DNA of 12,655 bases. It comes from CAZTLI01 sp964614375 (GTDB taxonomy: Bacteria > Chloroflexota > Anaerolineae > Aggregatilineales > Phototrophicaceae). A program made the translations under genes and the position numbers. The stretch is taken from contig CAZTLI010000116.1 in the NCBI GenBank assembly GCA_964614375.1, positions 1-12,655 on the forward strand, written 5' to 3'. Position 1 is the first letter of the stretch; the number at the start of each line of letters is the position of its first letter. Positions 7,433 through 12,655 of the stretch are shown in pieces. The notes beneath the pieces are model-generated. The model saw only the letters and a list, made by a program, of their open reading frames with translations, made no database searches and was not told where the DNA came from.

Positions 7433-8554
7433 CTACAGATTCGGTACAGCATGGGCAAAGGGCAGGAAGAAGAAGGCGATGGCGATGATGATATACACCC
7501 CCAGCAGCATCGCCCCTTCCAACCAATTAGACTCGCCGTCATTGGCGATGAATGCAGTCACAAGGGTTGTGCCCGCCAACGCAATTATCTCAAAACTGCT
7601 GAAGACCAGTAACAGGCGTTGTTGCATTATCAGCCCGACGAAGACCAGCAGCGGCGTCACAAACAGCGCGATTTGTAGACTCGACCCAATAGATACGGCA
7701 AGGCTCAACTCCATCCGATTCTTGATGGCAACTTCTACCGCGACCAGATGCTCCGCGATATTGCCGACCAGTGGGATAATGATAATACCGATAAACAACT
7801 CGGAGATGCCGATTGCTTCTACAGCATGTTCCACTGTACCCACGAGAAGTTCACTCATGAACACAATCGCCACCGTTGCTGCGATAAGGACAATGATGCT
7901 GAATTGCAGAGTCCAGCGGGATTCGTGTGTGACCACTTCGCGTTGAACCGTCGTATTGCGCGTGCGGAACGAATAAACCAGACTGAGCGCATAGATGACG
8001 ATCATCACCACCGCGACGCCCTCATTAAAATAGAGTTCATTCAATGAATCAACGTCCCCGGCGTCAATGAAAGCGGAGTGGAACAGCGATGGAATGATCA
8101 GCGCCGTAATCGCCAGAATGAGCAAAGTGGCGTTTATTGACGCGGTTCGCCGATCAAATGTTTGAATGCCGTTTTTCAATCCGCCAAGCAGAAGGCTTAA
8201 CCCCAATACCAGCAGTAGATTACCAATGATGCTGCCCGTAATTGACGCGAGTACCAGTGTTTGGCGTCCGGCGCTTATTGCAAAAATGGTGATGATGAGT
8301 TCTGCCGCATTCCCCAGTGTCGCATTCAGGAGTCCACCAAGACGCGGTCCCGTGTAGACGGTGAGTTCCTCTGTCGCTTCACCGATTAAATCGGCAAGAG
8401 GGACGATACCCAGCGCGGCAAACAGAAAAATGAGACCTTCGCTGCCATTGGTGAGGCGCAAAATGAAGGCAAGCGGGACAAATATGAGCATCCCGAGCAG
8501 GAGGCGCTTTATCATGCTTGGTGATGTTGAGGTATGTTCAACTGTATCAGCCAT
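7433..8554 (-). CDS. CaxA-type Ca2+/H+ antiporter
   Basis: This membrane protein has 373 residues from the chosen start and about 11 helices in two inverted repeats. The two CAX signatures are GNAAELI (81-87 in this numbering) and GNIAEHLVAV (264-273). Their glutamates E85 and E268 are the expected ion- and proton-binding residues. The halves are joined by a charged loop (about 195-213). The family expels Ca2+ from the cytoplasm in exchange for protons. Two starts are possible. ATG 8584 adds ten residues but lies only 8 bases after a perfect TATAAT (8597-8592), leaving no room for a leader. I chose ATG 8554, which has AAGGA 11 bases upstream. If the message is leaderless, 8584 would be the true start. 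It is downstream of the LON-domain gene on the same strand and convergent with the transporter fusion. Confidence 0.9.
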   Translation of the reverse strand: MADTVEHTSTSPSMIKRLLLGMLIFVPLAFILRLTNGSEGLIFLFAALGIVPLADLIGEATEELTVYTGPRLGGLLNATLGNAAELIITIFAISAGRQTLVLASITGSIIGNLLLVLGLSLLLGGLKNGIQTFDRRTASINATLLILAITALIIPSLFHSAFIDAGDVDSLNELYFNEGVAVVMIVIYALSLVYSFRTRNTTVQREVVTHESRWTLQFSIIVLIAATVAIVFMSELLVGTVEHAVEAIGISELFIGIIIIPLVGNIAEHLVAVEVAIKNRMELSLAVSIGSSLQIALFVTPLLVFVGLIMQQRLLLVFSSFEIIALAGTTLVTAFIANDGESNWLEGAMLLGVYIIIAIAFFFLPFAHAVPNL

Positions 8555-8591
8555 AATCCGTATGATCCTTGTGTGAAAGGGCATGTGGTGG

Positions 8592-8597
8592 ATTATA
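8592..8597 (-). promoter_or_regulatory. Consensus -10 element upstream of the Ca2+/H+ antiporter gene
   Basis: A perfect TATAAT is read on the minus strand. No acceptable -35 lies 16-18 bases upstream; the best match, TTCACA at 8628-8623, is 25 bases away, and there is no extended TGn. The expected transcript start is near 8585, which bears on the choice between ATG 8584 and ATG 8554. Confidence 0.4.
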
Positions 8598-8642
8598 GCG
8601 ATTTTGCGATTCGGCGCTATCTTGTGAAATGGGGTGGGTCGG

Positions 8643-9302
8643 TTAATTCCACGAAAAAGAGGGGTTGGAGGATGTATCTTCTGGTTCAGATAGTAATATG
8701 GTCAGCATGGTGATTTCATAACGATACAAGTCGCATAAACGTTGGAGCAGTTCAGCTACGGATTCTGATTCTAACAGGGATTGTTTTTGTTCGTTACCCG
8801 TTTTAATGATGACAGATGCAAGATAGGCCAATACGAGCGGATCCGTTGGCAGCCTGCCTGTGTCGAATTGTACACGACTGGCCTGTTTGAGTAAATCAAG
8901 ATAGCGGGCTATGAGTTTTCGCAGCACACGATCCTGTTTATTGTCTTGAGAAAGGTCGGTATTTTGAAGCGGAAACAACTCGACATCGCCCCTCAGATAG
9001 GGTTGGTCATAATTGAGTTCATGTATGCGAAAGCGTTCACGTCCCACTGCGGTAACGCTGATAGTGCCGTCATCGGAATGCGTCAGGTTCGTAATATGAG
9101 CCGTACAACCGACCGTGTATGGCTCTGCTAATGGCCCGAATTCAGCGCGCCCTGTTTTAATCAGGACAACCCCAAAAGGACTGTGCTGGGTCACACAATA
9201 GTTAATCATCTGTTTGTATCGTTCTTCAAATATATTCAATTTGATGGGCATTCCCGGATACAAAACGGTATTGAGTGGAAACAGGGGTAGTTTCTCTTTC
9301 AT
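8643..9302 (-). CDS. Stand-alone LON-substrate-binding-domain protein
   Basis: This 219-residue protein begins with the classic N-terminal LON signature: LPLFPLNTVLYPGMPIKLNI (5-24) followed by FEERYKQMI (25-33). It continues with GVVLIKTG (44-51), the GCTAHITNL strand (65-73) and VTAVGRERFRI (83-93). The second half is helical, including a bundle near 125-150 and LLESESVAELLQRLCDLYRY (175-194). There is no AAA+ ATPase module and no Ser-Lys protease module, so this is not Lon protease. It belongs to the small bacterial LON-domain proteins whose role is unproven and may be substrate or peptide recognition. The length fits that family, so it is not a broken lon gene. It lies 68 bases after the esterase-ligase fusion and 88 bases before the antiporter on the same strand. 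The ribosome site is weak. Confidence 0.9.
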   Translation of the reverse strand: MKEKLPLFPLNTVLYPGMPIKLNIFEERYKQMINYCVTQHSPFGVVLIKTGRAEFGPLAEPYTVGCTAHITNLTHSDDGTISVTAVGRERFRIHELNYDQPYLRGDVELFPLQNTDLSQDNKQDRVLRKLIARYLDLLKQASRVQFDTGRLPTDPLVLAYLASVIIKTGNEQKQSLLESESVAELLQRLCDLYRYEITMLTILLSEPEDTSSNPSFSWN

Positions 9303-9342
9303 CGATTAGGGAATCTCAGTTTCAGGACGTGCGAGTGTGCCA

Positions 9343-9348
9343 ATCATA
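9343..9348 (-). promoter_or_regulatory. Possible -10 element of the LON-domain gene
   Basis: TATGAT on the minus strand, in the 68-base gap after the upstream gene, would give a start near 9336 and a leader of about 34 bases. The -35 region, ATGTAA at 17 bases, is poor, so read-through from upstream is the main alternative. Confidence 0.25.
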
Positions 9349-9370
9349 AGCCAGTTCTATTGGTTTTACA

Positions 9371-11869
9371 TTAATTTTCGCGTGGTTGTTCGGTCAGCAT
9401 CCGGCGGAGCACTTTGCCCACAAACGATTTCGGCAGTTCTTCGCGGAATTCAATTTCCCACGGCACCGCATATTCTTCTAAGCGACGGCGACACAGGTCG
9501 AGCAGTTCTTCCTGTGATAAACTCGTGCCGGGGCGTGGCACGACGAAGGCTTTGACTCGTTGTTCGCCTTCGGTGTGACCAATGCCAACCACCGCGGCTT
9601 CCATGACCTTATTGTTTTCATAAAGCACTTCCTCGACATCGCGTGGATACACACTAAAATCGCCTGTCATGATGGTATCGCGTTTGCGGCTGATGATTTT
9701 GAAATAGCCATCGGCATCCATCACCGCGACATCACCCGTCAACAGCCAACCCTCTTTGATTGTTGATTCCGTATCGCCATTCACGTCTCCCCAGTAGCCT
9801 TTCATGACCTGTGGGCCGCGCACCACCAATTCACCAATGTGACCTGGAGGCACATCTTCACCGGTGAAGATGTCTACAATTTTCGCGTCCGTGTTCGGTA
9901 TCGGTATGCCAATGCTGCCCACTTTACGCACGCCAAACAGCGGATTCGAATGGGTCACCGGGGAGGCTTCAGTCAAGCCATAGCCTTCGACCAATCGTCC
10001 GCGTGTGAGTTTCTCAAAGGCTTCTTGTACTTCAATCGGTAGGGGTGCGGCGCCGCTAATGCAGGCTTTTATGGATGAGAGACCATACGAACGGACATTA
10101 CGTGCTTGATTGATGACCGTGTACATAGAAGGCACACCGGGGAAAACCGTCGGTTTATATTTTTTGATGTGCTCAAGGACCTGATTTAGCTCAAACACGG
10201 GCAATACGATGATGGTCGCTCCCATCGCAATCGGGATGTTCATCGCGCTCGTCATACCGTAACTGTGCATAAATGGGATAACGGATAAGAACGACTCTGT
10301 GCCATATTGTAAATCGGGTATCCAGTGGCGTGTTTGCAGCGCATTGGCGACCAGATTATTATGGGTAAGGCAGACCCCTCTTGGATCATCGGTTGTACCG
10401 CTGGTATAGATGACGACAGCCAAATCATTGCTCGATACTTCTACATGCGGCGGGTTGACCGTGGCGTCCATCATCAGTTCGTCCATCAAAAAGCCGAGTT
10501 TACGCAATGTGGATGGGCTTTCTTCTGGAATGCGAGCATTTGCAAGAATTTGTTTGAAGGAACTGGCTGCAATCACAGTGCGAATGTTCACAAAAACCAC
10601 ATGCTCGATAGATGTATTGGATTGCAGTGCTTCAGCAAGTGGCGCATAGGCTTCTAGTGTAATCAGCACGCCGGGCGTGGTTTCTTTAATCTGTTGGACG
10701 ATTCGTGACGCATCTGCATCTGGATTCGGCAGCACGACCACACCGCCAATTTTCAGTGTTGCATAGTAGGCGATTATCATTTCCGGTGTATTGGGCAAGA
10801 CCATAATGACGCGATCACCCGGTTTGACGCCGAGACCCTGGAGGGCATGTGCAAACTGGTTGACTTTTTTATTGAGCTGGTCATAGGTCAAAGTTTTGTC
10901 GTAAAACACAACCGCATCGCGCTTAGGCACCCAATCGGCGGCACTTTCGAGGAATCGGTGTAACGGTTGGCGAGGGATAGGCATTGTGGCGGGCACATCT
11001 TCACCATAATGGGTGAGCCAGGGTCGCCGCTGCAAAAGGTCACTTTCTTTATTTGCCCCACGCCATGAACTGCGCTGTTTGGTCTCTATAAACCGTTCGA
11101 GCGCGCGATTGACCGCTTGATGACGCTCTAATTGGACTTTGTGTTTGGCTGACCCAACATCATAAATTTCGGCATTGGGCACCATTTTGCCGACATCATC
11201 AAACACATATCGCGGGAAATAATTATCACGCTCGCCTGTGATCACGAGGGATGGCGTGGTGATGTTCCGCAGCAGAGGCCAGCCTTTCCATTTGCGTAGA
11301 TTGTTCAGCATCATGCGTTTCATGACATGCAGTTCGGCGTTCCAACGGGGACGATAACGCCATAAGGGACGAAACGCGGCTGTTGGAATACGATAGGCAA
11401 GCGATGCCGCGCGTGGCAATGGATATTCACCTGCTGTTGCAATGAGCACTAATTTTTCAAGGCGTTCAGGATGTGCATTGGCATATTCGACACAAATTGA
11501 ACCACCGAACGAGTGCCCGACGAGAACAAACTTTTCGGGGAGATTGAGTTCTTCGGCGATGGTATGCAGGTCTTCGACCAATTCCTGCATGGTATATTGG
11601 GTATAGGGTGCATCGCTTTGCCCATGACCGCGCAGGTCAGGTACGATGACCCGATAATCGCGCGCGAAATGATTGATCTGGAATTCCCATGTTTCTGCAC
11701 ATCCGGCGTAACCATGCACGAACATGATGGTGCGTTCGATTTCCGCAGGCCACATATCTATGACGCTGAGATGGGCATCCGCTAAACCGCGAATGGGGAC
11801 TTCAACACGATACAGATTAAAATCCAGAAGTTTAGTATGACGTTTAATGCCACGCAGTTTTTTCTTCAT
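9371..11869 (-). CDS. Alpha/beta-hydrolase fused to a FadD-like acyl-CoA synthetase
   Basis: This is an 832-residue two-enzyme chain. Residues about 20-265 are an alpha/beta-hydrolase: oxyanion-hole VHGYAG (51-56), nucleophile elbow GHSFGG (118-123, S120), acid D215 in GERDNYFP and base H243. A linker (about 265-300) leads to an AMP-forming ligase (about 300-830). That part has YTSGTTDDPRGV (488-499), GYGLTEASPV (629-638), LLTGD (709-713), RKRD (728-731), GDFSVYPRDVEEVL (736-749) and PKSFVGKVLRR (813-823) with the catalytic lysine K819. The ligase would activate a fatty or aromatic acid as acyl-AMP and then acyl-CoA; the hydrolase could free that acid from an ester or thioester. In the ATP-binding loop Asp494 replaces the usual Gly/Ser and Arg497 the usual Lys. 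Start ATG 11869 has GAGG 8 bases upstream. It is first of three minus-strand genes and divergent from the acetyltransferase. The substrate is unknown. Confidence 0.92.
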   Translation of the reverse strand: MKKKLRGIKRHTKLLDFNLYRVEVPIRGLADAHLSVIDMWPAEIERTIMFVHGYAGCAETWEFQINHFARDYRVIVPDLRGHGQSDAPYTQYTMQELVEDLHTIAEELNLPEKFVLVGHSFGGSICVEYANAHPERLEKLVLIATAGEYPLPRAASLAYRIPTAAFRPLWRYRPRWNAELHVMKRMMLNNLRKWKGWPLLRNITTPSLVITGERDNYFPRYVFDDVGKMVPNAEIYDVGSAKHKVQLERHQAVNRALERFIETKQRSSWRGANKESDLLQRRPWLTHYGEDVPATMPIPRQPLHRFLESAADWVPKRDAVVFYDKTLTYDQLNKKVNQFAHALQGLGVKPGDRVIMVLPNTPEMIIAYYATLKIGGVVVLPNPDADASRIVQQIKETTPGVLITLEAYAPLAEALQSNTSIEHVVFVNIRTVIAASSFKQILANARIPEESPSTLRKLGFLMDELMMDATVNPPHVEVSSNDLAVVIYTSGTTDDPRGVCLTHNNLVANALQTRHWIPDLQYGTESFLSVIPFMHSYGMTSAMNIPIAMGATIIVLPVFELNQVLEHIKKYKPTVFPGVPSMYTVINQARNVRSYGLSSIKACISGAAPLPIEVQEAFEKLTRGRLVEGYGLTEASPVTHSNPLFGVRKVGSIGIPIPNTDAKIVDIFTGEDVPPGHIGELVVRGPQVMKGYWGDVNGDTESTIKEGWLLTGDVAVMDADGYFKIISRKRDTIMTGDFSVYPRDVEEVLYENNKVMEAAVVGIGHTEGEQRVKAFVVPRPGTSLSQEELLDLCRRRLEEYAVPWEIEFREELPKSFVGKVLRRMLTEQPREN

Positions 11870-11959
11870 AAGATCCGCCTCGAAAGAATCTTAATTGCAT
11901 TCAAGTGTACCTGTAACCGCATGGCCTGACCACAATCTGAGCTGTAAGTCCAATTTCAG

Positions 11960-11988
11960 TTGACACTATGAACCGGGTCGCTTACTAT
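11960..11988 (+). promoter_or_regulatory. Promoter with consensus -35 upstream of the acetyltransferase gene
   Basis: A perfect TTGACA (11960-11965) is followed after exactly 17 bases by TACTAT (11983-11988, four of six). The expected start is near 11995, leaving a leader of about 145 bases before ATG 12140. It points towards the only plus-strand gene here. Confidence 0.55.
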
Positions 11989-11990
11989 TA

Positions 11991-12003
11991 GGGTAAATTA
12001 CCC
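11991..12003. promoter_or_regulatory. 13-base palindrome at the predicted transcription start, candidate operator
   Basis: GGGTAA and TTACCC form a perfect inverted repeat around one central A, starting 2 bases after the -10 element. A site at this place would let a dimeric repressor block the promoter. TTACCC is also next to GAAAAAGTGGGT plus a T run (12004-12020), so a short alternative hairpin with a T tract is possible in the RNA. The operator reading is inference. Confidence 0.35.
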
Positions 12004-12037
12004 GAAAAAGTGGGTTTTTTGAATAACCTGATTAGTT

Positions 12038-12058
12038 TTGCCGCTTGAATTGCGGCGA
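12038..12058 (+). other. GC-rich hairpin in the acetyltransferase leader
   Basis: TTGCCGC (12038-12044) pairs with GCGGCGA (12052-12058) through five G-C pairs, one G-U and one A-U, around the 7-base loop TTGAATT. No T run follows on either strand, so it is not an intrinsic terminator. It sits midway in the 145-base leader. The 270-base intergenic region (11870-12139) otherwise shows only the promoter and palindrome listed and no small ORF I would support. Confidence 0.35.
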
Positions 12059-12139
12059 CGGGTTGAAATGCGGGGAACTTTATACAACTCTAACTTGTTG
12101 TTAATGGCTTATTGGTTAAGATAGGGACGCATTTTTAGC

Positions 12140-12655
12140 ATGATTGAACAGCAGAGGACATATTGCCCCGTGAAGTTAACGCTTTATGAACAATCAAGCG
12201 TGTTTGACGAATTGAAACCAGAATGGAATGATTTACTGGAAAGAAGTGCCTGTAATCATATTTTTTGTACGTGGGAATGGCAGTCATTGTGGTGGACGAC
12301 TTTTGCGCCGGGGCAGTTATGGATTGTTGTCGCACGCGATGAGACAGATCGCTTGCTCGGTATCGCGCCCTGGTTCATCTTGAATGATACGGCGCAAGGA
12401 CGGGTGGTCTGTAGTATCGGTTGTGAAGATGTCACGGACTATCTTGATGTGATTGTCGATGCGGATTGTATTGACCCGGTATTAGACCAGTTCGCGCAGT
12501 TCCTCGCCCAAAATCGTGACGCATACGACAGCTTGGACTATTGCAATATCCCTGAAGACTCTCCCACGACAACGCGCTTTCCTTACTTTTTGCAACAATA
12601 CGGATTTGAGATCACGCTCGAACAACAGGATGTGTGCCCGATCATCCGCTTGCCG
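12140..12655 (+). CDS. CelD/BcsL-like acetyltransferase (FemAB/GNAT fold), C-terminus cut by the window edge
   Basis: The open frame covers 172 codons to the last base, with no stop. It begins with a family-typical pattern: EWNDLLERSACNHIFCTWEW (28-47) then QSLWW, a strand WIVVARDETDRLLGIAPWFI (61-80), and CSIGCEDVTDYLDVIV (91-106). This order, W..L..(S)..N..F.T.EW...WW then DYLDV, is typical of the Acetyltransf_6 group annotated as involved in cellulose or exopolysaccharide biosynthesis. That group is built from tandem GNAT-like domains and usually runs 330-400 residues, so about half the protein lies beyond the window. No catalytic residue can be judged from this part. ATG 12140 is the first start, with a weak ribosome site; GTG 12170 with AGAGGA 11 bases upstream is an alternative. 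A role in N- or O-acylation of a surface polymer is a family-based guess. Confidence 0.8.
   Translation, partial: MIEQQRTYCPVKLTLYEQSSVFDELKPEWNDLLERSACNHIFCTWEWQSLWWTTFAPGQLWIVVARDETDRLLGIAPWFILNDTAQGRVVCSIGCEDVTDYLDVIVDADCIDPVLDQFAQFLAQNRDAYDSLDYCNIPEDSPTTTRFPYFLQQYGFEITLEQQDVCPIIRLP

Noticed and set aside
7395..7946. A 183-codon plus-strand frame opposite the antiporter.
   Set aside because: It is antisense to a clear CaxA gene. Its Ser/Thr/Ile-rich sequence is what an antisense frame of a membrane protein gives.
8643..9302. Truncated or broken Lon protease.
   Set aside because: The length and complete fold fit the small LON-domain family, and no ATPase or protease remnants occur on either side.
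9371..11869. OleBC-type fusion for long-chain olefin synthesis.
   Set aside because: The hydrolase has a serine elbow (GHSFGG) instead of the aspartate nucleophile of OleB's haloalkane-dehalogenase type, and no oleA or oleD gene lies nearby.
12084..12101. ACAAC/GTTGT inverted repeat in the acetyltransferase leader.
   Set aside because: It is a five-base AT-rich stem with an eight-base loop, too weak to separate from chance.

Overview
The window looks like a bacterial chromosome segment of intermediate GC. No gene here is a decisive taxonomic marker. The very long transporter-HEAT-cyclic-nucleotide fusion, the esterase-ligase fusion and the mostly weak ribosome binding sites would fit a Chloroflexota (Anaerolineae-type) genome, but this is only an inference from gene style. 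Both ends cut through genes.

Region 1 (1-3034, minus strand) holds three genes read leftwards: a membrane-anchored SGNH-fold hydrolase-like protein, a 76-residue membrane protein that resembles the C-terminal half of SxtJ, and a NodU/CmcH-family O-carbamoyltransferase cut by the left edge. This is a version of the carbamoyltransferase cassette known from the saxitoxin cluster (sxtI-sxtJ) and from many glycan or surface-polymer loci. A near-consensus sigma-70-type promoter lies directly after the SGNH stop codon, so the last two genes can be expressed on their own.

Region 2 (3193-7417, plus strand) holds a DUF1295 / steroid 5-alpha-reductase-like membrane enzyme and then a 1105-residue protein. 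That protein joins an ATP/ADP-translocase-like (NTT/MFS) membrane domain, a long HEAT-repeat domain and a C-terminal cyclic-nucleotide-binding domain with its key Glu and Arg present.

Region 3 (7433-11869, minus strand) converges on region 2 with a 15-base gap. In the direction of transcription it contains an alpha/beta-hydrolase fused to an acyl-CoA synthetase (832 residues), a stand-alone LON-substrate-binding-domain protein, and a CaxA-type Ca2+/H+ antiporter.

Region 4 (11870-12655, plus strand) is a 270-base divergent intergenic region followed by the first 172 codons of a CelD/BcsL-like (FemAB/GNAT-fold) acetyltransferase. The intergenic region has a TTGACA-17-TACTAT promoter, a perfect 13-base palindrome at the expected transcription start, and a GC-rich hairpin in the leader.

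The carbamoyltransferase, SGNH and acetyltransferase genes at the two ends suggest modification of surface glycans or a secreted small molecule. The middle genes deal with lipids, ions and nucleotide-like transport. No RNA gene, insertion sequence, CRISPR array or integration site was seen, and no gene-free stretch exceeds 300 bases.
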